DNA of 64,000 bases, taken from Albidovulum litorale (GTDB lineage Bacteria > Pseudomonadota > Alphaproteobacteria > Rhodobacterales > Rhodobacteraceae). Below, in pieces: positions 41,510 to 50,622 of the stretch (positions are counted from its first letter, which is position 1; each line of letters starts with the position of its first letter). The notes beneath the pieces are model-generated. The model was not told the origin of the DNA and ran no database searches. It worked only from the letters and a program-made list of their open reading frames with translations. Where the stretch lies: assembly GCF_025751495.1 (NCBI RefSeq), contig NZ_JAOWKZ010000001.1, positions 1-64,000 of the forward strand, given 5' to 3'. The position numbers and the translations under genes were made by a program.

Positions 41510-43372
41510 TCAGCGCATCGCCGACAGGCGCTTCGCATCCTGACGCGACAGCGGTTTCTGCCCCTTCAGCACGTCGTTGAAGTCGATCTCCTCGAGTTTA
41601 CGTGTCGCGACCTTGCCCAGTTCCTCAACCAGTTTGTTGGCGTAGGGTGAAGCCGCCCTGACATAGACGAAATGCGTATATTCAGCTTCGACGCCATATT
41701 GATAGGGTATCTCGCCAACCGCGATCCAGTTGTCGCGCAACTCTCTCATCCGGTAATGCACCGATGCCTGCTGTTCGGCATCCGTCATCTTGTGCATGTA
41801 GGGCCCATAATCCGCAAAGGTTTCCGGGTTCAGCAGGATCTTCCGGGCATAAATGGTGGTCATCAGCGGGTCGTCTGCCGCGCTGACAGCGCCGGGACTC
41901 GCGGGCGGGTAGGGGCCAAGATATACATCCGGTTCAGCCCCCCAGATGTATTCCTCGCGCGCTAGCGGTGTTATCGGCGTCCGCCCCGAAAGCGTATTGT
42001 CGCACAACCCGACCGGGTCAATGAAGGACACTTTGCTGTCGAACGGAATGAAGCCGGCTGCATCATAGACGAGCGTGATCTCGGGACCGGCACCTGTCCG
42101 GAGAAGCGCGGCCGAGATAGGTTCGTAATGCATAATCTGAACGAGTGAGAACCATTTCGTATGGTGCCGCCGGTCGATCTGAAGCGGCACGGCCAAGGCG
42201 ATGAGCACGATGATGGCCACAGCTCCGTACCCCGCGCGCGTGCCGCCAAGGCCTTGCAGGAACGCCGAAAGCCGGTCGAAGGCGCGCCCACGGGTCAGAA
42301 GCCATCCCGCACCGATCCAGAAGAAGGCCGCTACCGGATATTCGAACCGGCTGGAATAGTTCACCAGATGCGTGGTGGTGGTGTTGTAGAGCAGAAAGCA
42401 GGTCACCGGCACGACCAGCAGCGCGACCCGCGCCAGAGACCGGTTTTCGGCATCGGGACGCAGGGCCCGCCAATCGACAAAAGGCAGCAGGGTTATAAGG
42501 ACCACACCGGAGGTCGCGGTTCCCTTCAGGAACCGCAAGACAGGCTCCAGCCCCGCCAGATCCGAGAGGTCCGCCCCCTTGATGTAGAAGGAATTCGGCA
42601 GAATGTAGCCGTAATAGCTGTATTTCCATGCCAGATAGGCGATGCCCGCGATGATCAGCAGCGCATAGGCGGTCACAAGCTGGTGCAGGAATTGCGGGTT
42701 GCGTCCCGACCGCCAGTCGCCAAGGGCGGCCAGGATCAGAACGGCGCCCTGACCCAAAAGATAGGGGGCGGTGTCGGGGCGGCACCAGAGACAGAGAAAT
42801 CCGATCAGCACCAGCGCAAGCGCCCTTGCCCAGCCCGGCCGCGCCAGGAGGTTCAGGGCGGCCAGGAAACTCACCGATAAAAGAGCAATGGCCACGATCG
42901 TGTCCATCCCCGCATTCACATGAAGCGAAAAGTGCACGCCGCTCAGAAACAGTGCCAGGGGGAGCGCCATACCCAGCGCGAACTGCCCGGTTAGCCGCAA
43001 TGTTATCCGCCAAAGCGCCACCAACAGCACGATGACCGAGACGGTGCTGATCGTATAGGCGATGGTCGCGACCGGCAGGCCCATGCGAAACCCGGCGGCG
43101 ACCAGCAGGGTTTGCAGGAAGGAGGTCGATCCTTCGGTCGGCTCTCCGCCCTCGTTCCAGACGATGCCGAGCCCGCGGCTCAGATGTTCGGCAAAGCGGA
43201 AGGTGATATAGGCGTCATCGGGAAAGTAACCGCCGTATTTCAGCGACCGGTAGACCAGCACAAGGATTGCGAGGCCGATCAGTGGCCAAGCAAGATACGC
43301 CTTGCCGAACGATGATATGCGGGCCGGGTCGCCAGAACGTTCTCCCCCCCTGGGGGACAAAAAATCATTCAT
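41510..43372 (-). CDS. Polytopic glycosyltransferase-like protein resembling arabinofuranosyltransferases (AftB-like)
   Basis: The 620-residue protein has about 11 membrane helices and a C-terminal soluble region. The first loop GYFPDDAYITFRFAEHLSRG followed by WNEGGEPTEGSTSFL is the pattern of AftB-type and related enzymes, with the DD pair as the likely catalytic Asp. AftB uses decaprenyl-phospho-arabinose in mycobacteria; here a UbiA/DPPR-like gene lies 4.6 kb away. I chose the ATG at 43372; the upstream 25 codons of open frame lack family features. The link to arabinose is inference. Confidence 0.6.
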   Translation of the reverse strand: MNDFLSPRGGERSGDPARISSFGKAYLAWPLIGLAILVLVYRSLKYGGYFPDDAYITFRFAEHLSRGLGIVWNEGGEPTEGSTSFLQTLLVAAGFRMGLPVATIAYTISTVSVIVLLVALWRITLRLTGQFALGMALPLALFLSGVHFSLHVNAGMDTIVAIALLSVSFLAALNLLARPGWARALALVLIGFLCLWCRPDTAPYLLGQGAVLILAALGDWRSGRNPQFLHQLVTAYALLIIAGIAYLAWKYSYYGYILPNSFYIKGADLSDLAGLEPVLRFLKGTATSGVVLITLLPFVDWRALRPDAENRSLARVALLVVPVTCFLLYNTTTTHLVNYSSRFEYPVAAFFWIGAGWLLTRGRAFDRLSAFLQGLGGTRAGYGAVAIIVLIALAVPLQIDRRHHTKWFSLVQIMHYEPISAALLRTGAGPEITLVYDAAGFIPFDSKVSFIDPVGLCDNTLSGRTPITPLAREEYIWGAEPDVYLGPYPPASPGAVSAADDPLMTTIYARKILLNPETFADYGPYMHKMTDAEQQASVHYRMRELRDNWIAVGEIPYQYGVEAEYTHFVYVRAASPYANKLVEELGKVATRKLEEIDFNDVLKGQKPLSRQDAKRLSAMR

Positions 43373-43564
43373 CAAATCCGCCTTCGTGACTATCCAGTTT
43401 GATCCGACCAGCGCGGCGATTAGAGCATAATCCTGTGGCCGTGGCACCCGGCCTTTGCCCTGGCCGCGATATTCGGTCGGGATCGGTTCTCAAGCAACAA
43501 CAATGGGTTTGACGAAGCCGGTTCCGTTCCCGCCGTCGACGCAGCACCCGCTTGCACCGGCATC
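43373..43564. other. Spacer between two glycosyltransferase-like genes
   Basis: About 190 bp on the minus-strand side with no recognised gene, promoter or hairpin. Confidence 0.3.
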
Positions 43565-45643
43565 CTATTCCTCCCCGTCGGGATCGCCCGGCGCCGGATT
43601 GCGGGTGAAGCGGGTGATCTTTCGCCCGGGAAAAGCTTCGGCCAATGCGTCCGCGTCCAGAGCGCCGTCATCGTAAAGGAACAGCGGCTGGTCGGGGCGC
43701 AACCAGGGATCGTTGAGAAACAGCGCCGCGCCCTCATCGCCTGGGCCATCGAAGATCACGATGTCGCTGCCAAACGTCCCCGCTGCGGCGGCGTTGCGGA
43801 TATCCGCGTAAAACCCGTTATATTCATGATATTTCGCCACACCCCTCCACGGTGTGAACACCAGAAGGCCGAAGGCACACAAAAGCCAGAGCATCGCTTC
43901 GAAGCGCAGTCCGCCTTGCCCCCCGCTCGCGGGCAACCGGTCGCGGATCGCGACATAGCCGCGTGCGGACAGGTAAAACATCGGAAAGACCGCGACGAAC
44001 CAGTAGCGCGGCCCAACATAGTAGATGTCTGCATACCAGTATAGAGCCATGACCAGAATGACCGTGCCGAGCAGCAGCATCATGGCCAAATCGAACCGGC
44101 TACGACCCCGACGCCAGAGGAAGAAACCGATCAGCAGGATGATGGAGCCGACGGGCCAACCCATGAATTCCAGTTGCAAGCTGGAGAAAAGGTTGATCGT
44201 GTTCAGCGCCGCCTCGGCCGGGCTGTGACCGCGCCAGAGGTCGAGTGCACCCCACTGGTTCTCGGGCCCGATATCCGGACCGAAGCCGAACGCATTTGCG
44301 CCCGGCGCCCAGATCCGGTCGACATAGGCCGAAAGCGGAAGGGTCAGGGGCGAGCCGGCCAGATGCCAGTTGAAGACCAGCAGCAGACTGCCCGCCAGAA
44401 TGCAGCCCACGGCATAGGGCAGGGCACGGCGGAGCGACCCCGCCTGCCAGAACAGCACCCAAAGCCCCGTCAGACCGCCAAGGATCAACCCATCCAGCGA
44501 TCGTGTGCAGAAGATCCAGCCCATCGCCAGCCCGGCGATAAGCAGACTCATGCCGTCGCGCCGCGTCGCCTCCCGCGTCCCCAAGACCAGCCACCAAGCC
44601 AGCAGCGTCAGGGCGAGCGTCAGGGTATGCGGCATCATCGTCGCGGCTGCCGCCATCAGCCAGGGCGAAAAAGCCATCATCATTGCGACGATGTCGGCCT
44701 CGTCCCTCCCGGCCATCCGCACGGTGATCTGATAGGCCATAAGGACCGAGAAGCCGGCAAGGAGCGGATTGAGCAGCCACGGCACGCCGGCAATGATCGC
44801 CGCCGCCAGCGCGGCGGGCCAGCCGGGCAACGTGGCCGAGAACCAGCGTCCGTTCTTCATCTCCAGAAGGTAGTAGTCCAGCCCCGCCTGCGCGGCCTCG
44901 GGTGGTACAGGCACGCTCAACGCCCCGCCTGCAAGGGTGCGCGCCTGAAAGACATAGGCAACCTCATCCTCGACATGCGGGATGGTCTCGAAAGCAAAAA
45001 ACCCCAAAGCAAGGCTCGCCGTCACTGCCAGCATCGCATGGGCAAATGGAGATACCCGGTGCAATCCGCTGACCGGGCTCGGCACCCGCGCCATAGCCAG
45101 CAGAACCGTCATATGCAGAAGTATCAAAACGGCCCCGACCACAACATGTGCCAGATAGGCGCCCATCGCACCCCGGTCGACATAGAAGGTCACCGGTACT
45201 GTGAAGGCAAAGCTCACGGCCAGCAGAACCGTGATCCGGCCCGCACCGAAGCGACGCACGGCTTCGTCCAGCAAGGCGCTCGGGGACGTCCGGCGCAAAA
45301 TCACCACGGCGACGGCCACTTCCAGCGCCATCAGAGCGATCATGATACCGTCGCGCAGCCCCTGCGGTCTGAGCCGCAATGTCGGGAACCACAGAGGCTC
45401 GGTCATGTAAAGCTGGGCCCCGGCGCCGGTGATGAAGACGAAGGCGAGGGCCCCGAATTCCGTCGCGCCGCGCCGCAGGCAAAAGCCGAGCGCCAGCAGC
45501 GCGACCGCCAGAACCGTCAGCGCCCAGCGGTCGAGCGGGACAAGACCCCAGTCCGGAAAAAGCGTCAGAACCAGAATGACCGGTACCACAAGCGTTGCGA
45601 TGCCGCCCCAGAACCTCGTGCTGACCAAAGCGGCCGGTATCAT
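43565..45643 (-). CDS. Polytopic membrane protein, GT39/ArnT-like glycosyltransferase
   Basis: The 692-residue protein has about 16 hydrophobic helices. The loop ETIPHVEDEVAYVFQARTLA (about 210-229) with its D-E pair, and ATMMPHTLTLALTLLAWW further on, fit the GT-C plan of ArnT/PMT-type enzymes that use polyprenyl-phosphate sugars. The long open frame upstream of 45643 shadows the GT2 gene. The ATG at 45643 overlaps the stop of that GT2 gene (ATGA), so donor synthesis and transfer are coupled. Confidence 0.65.
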   Translation of the reverse strand: MIPAALVSTRFWGGIATLVVPVILVLTLFPDWGLVPLDRWALTVLAVALLALGFCLRRGATEFGALAFVFITGAGAQLYMTEPLWFPTLRLRPQGLRDGIMIALMALEVAVAVVILRRTSPSALLDEAVRRFGAGRITVLLAVSFAFTVPVTFYVDRGAMGAYLAHVVVGAVLILLHMTVLLAMARVPSPVSGLHRVSPFAHAMLAVTASLALGFFAFETIPHVEDEVAYVFQARTLAGGALSVPVPPEAAQAGLDYYLLEMKNGRWFSATLPGWPAALAAAIIAGVPWLLNPLLAGFSVLMAYQITVRMAGRDEADIVAMMMAFSPWLMAAAATMMPHTLTLALTLLAWWLVLGTREATRRDGMSLLIAGLAMGWIFCTRSLDGLILGGLTGLWVLFWQAGSLRRALPYAVGCILAGSLLLVFNWHLAGSPLTLPLSAYVDRIWAPGANAFGFGPDIGPENQWGALDLWRGHSPAEAALNTINLFSSLQLEFMGWPVGSIILLIGFFLWRRGRSRFDLAMMLLLGTVILVMALYWYADIYYVGPRYWFVAVFPMFYLSARGYVAIRDRLPASGGQGGLRFEAMLWLLCAFGLLVFTPWRGVAKYHEYNGFYADIRNAAAAGTFGSDIVIFDGPGDEGAALFLNDPWLRPDQPLFLYDDGALDADALAEAFPGRKITRFTRNPAPGDPDGEE

Positions 45644-46644
45644 GCCTTGTGGGCCGCCAGAGATGCCACTGACCCTTTGCCCCCAACGGCCTTCACCGGC
45701 GTTTCTTCCGCGATATTGATCAGCTCCTTCTCGATCACCATCGGCCCGCCACGAACCTGATTGTGGATCGACGTGATGTATTCCCCGAGCATCCCGATGA
45801 AGAGAAGCTGGATCCCGGAAAGGAAGAACAGCGCAACGACGATCGTCGTCGTCCCGCGGGGCGCATCGCCGATTCCCATGAACCAGGCGAAGACCGAGAA
45901 GATTGAAAAGAGAATCGAGAATATTGCGATGCCAAAACCCACGAATGTACAGGCCCGCATCGGCGCGCGGGTGAAGGCAAAGATTGCATTCATTGCCTGA
46001 TCGATCATGACCATCAGGTTGTGCTTGCTGACCCCGCGTTTCCGCGCTTTCCACGTATAAGGAATGATCACCCGCTTGAACCCGACGGAGGCGATGATGC
46101 CGCGGATATAGGGGTAATGATCGTTATGGCTGAGGACCGCCTTAAGGACCTTGCGGTCGATCAGTTGGAACTCACCGACATCGGGCGACAGTTCGAAATC
46201 CGACAGCGCATTGACGATGCGGTAAAAGGCCTTGCGCGCGCTGCGCAGGAAAAAGCCTTCCTCCCGGGTGGAGCGCGCACCCGCGACCACGTCATAGCCG
46301 CTTTCCCACAGTTTCACGAATTCCGGAATATGCTCTGGCGGGTCCTGCAGATCGACGGGCAGGATGCAGACGGTCGCATCGCCGGTGCAATGTCTCAGCC
46401 CGTTGAACGATGACCGGAAAACCCCGAAATTGCGGGCGTTCACGACGACCTTTACGCAAGGATCCTTTGCCGCAATGCCGCGCAGAATGTCGACCGTCCG
46501 ATCGGACGAACAGTTATCGACGAAGATATGCTCGCGTTCGTATCCCGGCAGTTCACGGTCGAAGATCGCCTTGACCGTCTCATAGCAGGTCTCGACATTG
46601 TCTTCCTCGTTGAAACACGGGGACATGATGGAGATCTTTTTCAT
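45640..46644 (-). CDS. GtrB/ArnC-type glycosyltransferase family 2, membrane anchored
   Basis: The 334-residue protein has the GT-A core (SIMSPCFNEEDNVETCYETV, about residues 5-24; FVDNCSSDRTVDIL; CILPVDLQDPPEHIPEF, about 95-111; SPDVGEFQLIDRKVL) and two C-terminal helices (VGFGIAIFSILFSIFSVFAW and VALFFLSGIQLLFIGMLGEY). It makes a polyprenyl-phosphate sugar for the polytopic transferase that follows. Start ATG at 46644; a GTG one codon before is possible. It is a second donor system distinct from the GT2 at 37213 and has no GtrA next to it. Confidence 0.88.
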   Translation of the reverse strand: MKKISIMSPCFNEEDNVETCYETVKAIFDRELPGYEREHIFVDNCSSDRTVDILRGIAAKDPCVKVVVNARNFGVFRSSFNGLRHCTGDATVCILPVDLQDPPEHIPEFVKLWESGYDVVAGARSTREEGFFLRSARKAFYRIVNALSDFELSPDVGEFQLIDRKVLKAVLSHNDHYPYIRGIIASVGFKRVIIPYTWKARKRGVSKHNLMVMIDQAMNAIFAFTRAPMRACTFVGFGIAIFSILFSIFSVFAWFMGIGDAPRGTTTIVVALFFLSGIQLLFIGMLGEYITSIHNQVRGGPMVIEKELINIAEETPVKAVGGKGSVASLAAHKA

Positions 46645-46967
46645 CACTCAACGTCCATTCTTGCGCGCGAACTTGCCGGACGGCAGCGCTTGACGCAGCG
46701 GCAATCCCGACTCGAAGTCGTAGCACTTTCCTGTAACGAGCTAAAGTAACAGCGAAATCTGCTTCGCTTTGACTTTAGCAACGGTGCGCATTGCCGGAAA
46801 TGGTGGGATTTCAGACTTATTGTTTCCATCACTACGACAATTTGACCTTAAGGCGCACCGCCGCGCACCCACCACGAAGCCTTCGTATTACGCAATGTTT
46901 GTTTCGTTATGGGGTAAATGTGGCGGCCACCAACGGCTATAGTCGATGAAATCCCAGGAGGACCCCG
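46645..46967. promoter_or_regulatory. Divergent regulatory region with two inverted repeats before the carnitine operon
   Basis: This gene-free 320 bp holds a long dyad at 46740-46779: GCTAAAGT pairs with ACTTTAGC and, inside it, AGCGAA with TTCGCT around a six-base loop. A second palindrome, ACGAAGCCTTCGT, lies at 46874-46886, about 85 bp before the BKACE start. Both are candidate operators for carnitine or glycan control. AGGAGG at 46956-46961 is the ribosome site for the BKACE gene. No regulator gene is adjacent. Confidence 0.45.
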
Positions 46968-47882
46968 ATGCCGCTGACCATGAACAAAGACGTCTTCATC
47001 ACCTGCGCCGTGACCGGATCGGGCGGCACCCAGGACCGCAGCCCGCACGTGCCGCGTTCGCCGCAGCAGATCGCCGAAAGCGCCATTGACGCGGCGAAGG
47101 CGGGCGCCGCCATTGTCCATTGCCACGTGCGCGATCCCGAAACCGGCAAGCCCTCGCGCGACCCGAAGCTCTACCGTGAAGTGACCGAACGGATCCGCGA
47201 CGCCGAGGTCGACGTAGTCCTCAACCTTACCGCCGGGATGGGCGGTGACATCGTCTTCGGCGGCGTAGAATCACCTTTGCCGCCAGCCAAGGGCACCGAC
47301 ATGGTCGGCGCGTCCGAGCGCATGGAACACGTGGCCGACTGCCTGCCCGAAATCTGCACGCTCGACTGCGGCACGATGAACTTCGCCGAGGCTGATTACG
47401 TGATGACCAACACGCCCGGCATGCTCAGGGCGATGGGCCAGATGATGACCGATCTGGGCGTGTGTCCTGAGATCGAGGCCTTCGACACCGGCCATCTCTG
47501 GTTCGCCAAGGAACTGGTGAAGGAGGGCGTGTTGAAAAGCCCGGCGTTGGTGCAGCTCTGCATGGGCGTGCCCTGGGGCGCGCCGAACGACCTCAACACT
47601 TTCATGGCGATGGTCAACAACGTGCCCTCGGACTGGAACTGGTCGGCCTTCTCTCTCGGTCGCGACCAGATGCCGTATGTCGCGGCCTCGGTTCTGGCCG
47701 GCGGCAATGTGCGGGTGGGGCTGGAGGACAATCTCTGGCTCGGCAAGGGGCAGCTTGCCACCAACGCTCAGCTCGTCGAACGCGCGGTGACGATTGTGGA
47801 GAACATGGGCGCGCGGGTGATCGGGCCGGATGAGGTGCGGAAGAAGCTCGGGCTCACCAAGCGGGCGCCGAGGGTAAAGTGA
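46968..47882 (+). CDS. Dehydrocarnitine-cleaving enzyme (BKACE / 3-keto-5-aminohexanoate cleavage family)
   Basis: The 304-residue TIM-barrel protein has the BKACE metal and substrate motifs: ITCAVTGSGG (about residues 11-20), AAIVHCHVRDPETGKPS (about 46-62, His pair and Asp) and the C-terminal GGNVRVGLEDNLWL (about 244-257). Such enzymes condense a beta-keto acid with acetyl-CoA. With a carnitine dehydrogenase nearby the substrate is most likely 3-dehydrocarnitine, giving betainyl-CoA and acetoacetate. It heads the operon behind a strong AGGAGG site. Confidence 0.88.
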   Translation: MPLTMNKDVFITCAVTGSGGTQDRSPHVPRSPQQIAESAIDAAKAGAAIVHCHVRDPETGKPSRDPKLYREVTERIRDAEVDVVLNLTAGMGGDIVFGGVESPLPPAKGTDMVGASERMEHVADCLPEICTLDCGTMNFAEADYVMTNTPGMLRAMGQMMTDLGVCPEIEAFDTGHLWFAKELVKEGVLKSPALVQLCMGVPWGAPNDLNTFMAMVNNVPSDWNWSAFSLGRDQMPYVAASVLAGGNVRVGLEDNLWLGKGQLATNAQLVERAVTIVENMGARVIGPDEVRKKLGLTKRAPRVK

Positions 47883-48295
47883 ACAACGTATCCTGCCAGC
47901 GGCTGCGTATGCCGGGGCCGATTGGCATATGCCGCTTCATCATGTTCGCCGCATGTGGACTGATGCTGTCGGGATGTCAGCCGCTGGTAAGGCCAGAAGA
48001 TCAGAACATGACGCCGCCGCAGAATCTCGGCCGCCATGCATCCGGAGGCCGATCTTCAGCCGCTGATCAAGACGGGCTGCTGCCACCGAAGTACAGCGAA
48101 GCCGAGATCCAGAGATGCGCGGAAGAGGGCGGAACCATACGCGAACGCAGTCTCGTGGTGAGCGAACACTGCCACTTCGACACGAAAATGAGCGAGTACC
48201 AACGGGCGGTCTGCGAGATGCGAGGCGGATCGGTCTGGGTGATCACAATCGGGGGAATTGAATATTGCCGAATCTCGCCAAGCCGAGCCCGTTAG
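47879..48295 (+). CDS. Small lipoprotein of unknown function inside the carnitine operon
   Basis: The 138-residue product has a signal peptide ending in the lipobox LMLSGC (about residues 28-33), so it is a lipoprotein. The mature part has a Cys-rich, glycine-paired pattern (CAEEGGTI, HCHFDTK, VCEMRGGSVWVITIGGIEYC) that suggests a small disulfide-held fold; I do not recognise the family. The start is a GTG at 47879 overlapping the BKACE stop (GTGA); an ATG 30 bp later is an alternative. A role in uptake or sensing of the amine is only inferred from position. Confidence 0.6.
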   Translation: MNNVSCQRLRMPGPIGICRFIMFAACGLMLSGCQPLVRPEDQNMTPPQNLGRHASGGRSSAADQDGLLPPKYSEAEIQRCAEEGGTIRERSLVVSEHCHFDTKMSEYQRAVCEMRGGSVWVITIGGIEYCRISPSRAR

Positions 48296-48397
48296 TTCCA
48301 CACCTGCGTCGAGACAGTGTCGGGACAGATGCCATACACTTTGCCGACGTTTTGCCGACGCAAGGCAGACCGGCCCAAATGAAGGAATGAACCCAAT

Positions 48398-49861
48398 ATG
48401 ACTCGCAAGGCATGTATCATCGGCGGGGGTGTGATCGGCGGTGGCTGGGCCGCTCGGTTCCTGCTCAACGGCTGGAATGTTTCGGTCTTCGACCCGGACC
48501 CGGAAGCCGAGCGCAAGATCGGTGAAGTGCTGGCCAATGCCCGCCGCTCCTTGCCCGCCTTGTCCGACGTGCCGATGCCCGCCGAGGGCAAGTTGAGCTT
48601 CGCCTCCAGCATCACCGAAGCGGTAGAAGGCGCTGATTACATTCAGGAATCCGTCTCCGAGCGGCTCGAACTCAAACACCGCGTCTTCGCACAGATCCAG
48701 CAGGCGAGTCACGGCGTGCCGATCGGGTCCTCTACCTCCGGGTTCAAGCCGTCCGAGTTGCAGGAAAATGCCGCCGACCCCGCGACGATCTTCGTGGCCC
48801 ACCCATTCAACCCGGTCTACCTCTTACCCCTGGCCGAGATTGTTCCGAGCGCGAAGTCGGACGCAAAAGTAATTGAAAACGCGAAGGAAATCCTGCGTGA
48901 GGTCGGCATGTTTCCGCTACATGTCCGCAAGGAAATCGACGCCCATATCGCCGACCGCTTCTTGGAAGCTGTCTGGCGAGAGGCGCTCTGGCTCGTCAAG
49001 GACGGCATCGCCACGACCGAAGAGATCGACGAGGCGATCCGCATGGGATTCGGCCTCCGCTGGGGCCAGATGGGGCTTTTTGAGACCTATCGCGTTGCGG
49101 GTGGCGAAGCGGGCATGAAACACTTCATGGCCCAGTTCGGCCCCTGCCTGCAATGGCCCTGGACCAAACTCACCGATGTGCCTGAATTCACGGAAGAATT
49201 GGTCGACCTGATCGCCGGTCAGTCGGACGAACAATCGGGCCAATACACGATCCGCGAACTGGAACGCATCCGCGATTCAAACCTTATCGGATTCATGCGG
49301 GCGCTGAAGGACCGCAACTGGGGCGCCGGTAAGGTTCTGCTGGACCACGACAAACGCCGCCGTGCCGCTTTCCATGAGGCCGGTGAGACGGGTCAGGGCG
49401 CGCCGATGGTGATGGCCCATATGCAGGTCCTGCCGGGCTGGATTGATTACAACGGCCATATGACAGAAAGCCGCTATTTGTTCGCAGCATCAGAGACTTC
49501 GGATGCATTCCTTAGGCTGATCGGCGCTGATATGGACTATATCGCGAACGGTCACAGCTACTACACCGCCGAAACCCATATCATGCATCTGGGCGAAGCG
49601 AAGCTCGGCGACCGGCTGATTGGTACGATCCAGATCCTGTCGTCGGACGAAAAGCGCATCCATGCCTTCATCCGCATCCAGCGCGGGGACGAGGTCGTCG
49701 CCAGCCTCGAACAGATGTTCCTGCATGTCGACATGAAGGCAGGCCGCGCCTGCCCGGCAGCCCCCGAGGTGCTGGCAAAACTTGCCCCCATTGCCGAGGC
49801 CCACAAGACGCTGCCACGCCCCGAAGCGGCTGGCCGTTACACAGGCGAGCGCCGGAAATGA
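48398..49861 (+). CDS. lcdH: L-carnitine dehydrogenase fused to a thioesterase domain
   Basis: The 487-residue protein has an N-terminal 3-hydroxyacyl-dehydrogenase-type half (KACIIGGGVIGGGWAARFL, residues 4-22; VAHPFNPVYLLPLAEIVPS, about 133-151) and a C-terminal hotdog thioesterase (from about residue 335; LPGWIDYNGHMTESRYLF). The first half oxidises L-carnitine to 3-dehydrocarnitine with NAD; the second would hydrolyse betainyl-CoA to glycine betaine, the product of the BKACE enzyme two genes upstream. This fused form is known in alphaproteobacteria. Two direct TTGCCGACG repeats lie just upstream (48341-48349 and 48352-48360). Confidence 0.88.
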   Translation: MTRKACIIGGGVIGGGWAARFLLNGWNVSVFDPDPEAERKIGEVLANARRSLPALSDVPMPAEGKLSFASSITEAVEGADYIQESVSERLELKHRVFAQIQQASHGVPIGSSTSGFKPSELQENAADPATIFVAHPFNPVYLLPLAEIVPSAKSDAKVIENAKEILREVGMFPLHVRKEIDAHIADRFLEAVWREALWLVKDGIATTEEIDEAIRMGFGLRWGQMGLFETYRVAGGEAGMKHFMAQFGPCLQWPWTKLTDVPEFTEELVDLIAGQSDEQSGQYTIRELERIRDSNLIGFMRALKDRNWGAGKVLLDHDKRRRAAFHEAGETGQGAPMVMAHMQVLPGWIDYNGHMTESRYLFAASETSDAFLRLIGADMDYIANGHSYYTAETHIMHLGEAKLGDRLIGTIQILSSDEKRIHAFIRIQRGDEVVASLEQMFLHVDMKAGRACPAAPEVLAKLAPIAEAHKTLPRPEAAGRYTGERRK

Positions 49862-50619
49862 GCCAACGCGTCCTGATCACCGCAGGGGCCAATGGCATCG
49901 GCCTTGTCATGGCCAAGACGTTCGCCGCGACGGGGGCAGAAGTCTGGGTCACGGATGTGGACCCGGCCGCGATCAAGGCCGTGCCAGAGGGCATCCGCGC
50001 CTCCAGAGTCAATGCCTCTGATGAGCATGAGATGGCCGCTTTCTTCAATGAAGTGAAGGAGGAATGGGGCGGTATTGACGTGCTGTGCGCCAATGCCGGG
50101 ATCAAGGGACCGACCGCCTCCGTCGAGGAGATGCCGCTCGACGAATGGCGCGATTGCATCGCCGTCAACCTCGACGGCGCGATGTTGGCGGCGAAATACG
50201 CGGCGCCGCTGATGAGGTCGCAAGGCAAGGGTGTGATGCTCTTCACCTCATCGACCGCCGGGCTCTATGGCTTTCCCTATCGCGCCCCCTATGCAGCAGC
50301 AAAATGGGCCGTCATTGGCCTCATGAAGACCGTCGCGATGGAGCTTGGGCCATACGGCATCCGCGCCAACGCCATTGCCCCCGGCTCCGTCACCGGCCCC
50401 CGCATCGACCGCGTTTTTGAGGCCGAGGCAGCGGCCAAGGGCATGACCTACGAGCAGGTTCGCGACGGCTATGCATCGGGCACCGCTCTCGGACTGCTCT
50501 CCGACCCCGAAGACATCGCCAATATGGCGGTCTTCCTCGCTTCCGACGCCGCCCGCATGGTCTCTGGCCAGGTCCTGACCGTGGACGGCTTCACCATCAA
50601 TCCCGACCCGAAGGTGTGA
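49858..50619 (+). CDS. Short-chain dehydrogenase/reductase
   Basis: The 253-residue SDR has the NAD motif ITAGANGIGLVMAKTF (about residues 7-22), the NAG motif CANAGIKG (about 76-83), the catalytic Ser-Tyr-Lys (SSTAGLYG; YRAPYAAAKWAVIG, Tyr/Lys about 146-150) and the C-terminal QVLTVDGF. Its ATG overlaps the stop of the carnitine dehydrogenase. It may oxidise another hydroxy intermediate of carnitine or butyrobetaine, or reduce a side product; specificity is unknown. Confidence 0.85.
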   Translation: MSQRVLITAGANGIGLVMAKTFAATGAEVWVTDVDPAAIKAVPEGIRASRVNASDEHEMAAFFNEVKEEWGGIDVLCANAGIKGPTASVEEMPLDEWRDCIAVNLDGAMLAAKYAAPLMRSQGKGVMLFTSSTAGLYGFPYRAPYAAAKWAVIGLMKTVAMELGPYGIRANAIAPGSVTGPRIDRVFEAEAAAKGMTYEQVRDGYASGTALGLLSDPEDIANMAVFLASDAARMVSGQVLTVDGFTINPDPKV

Positions 50620-50622
50620 CAT

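Noticed and set aside
44174-45760. 528-codon open frame on the plus strand opposite the ArnT-like gene
   Set aside because: Composition is dominated by Arg, Gln and Pro, and there are no hydrophobic or catalytic motifs; an antisense shadow.
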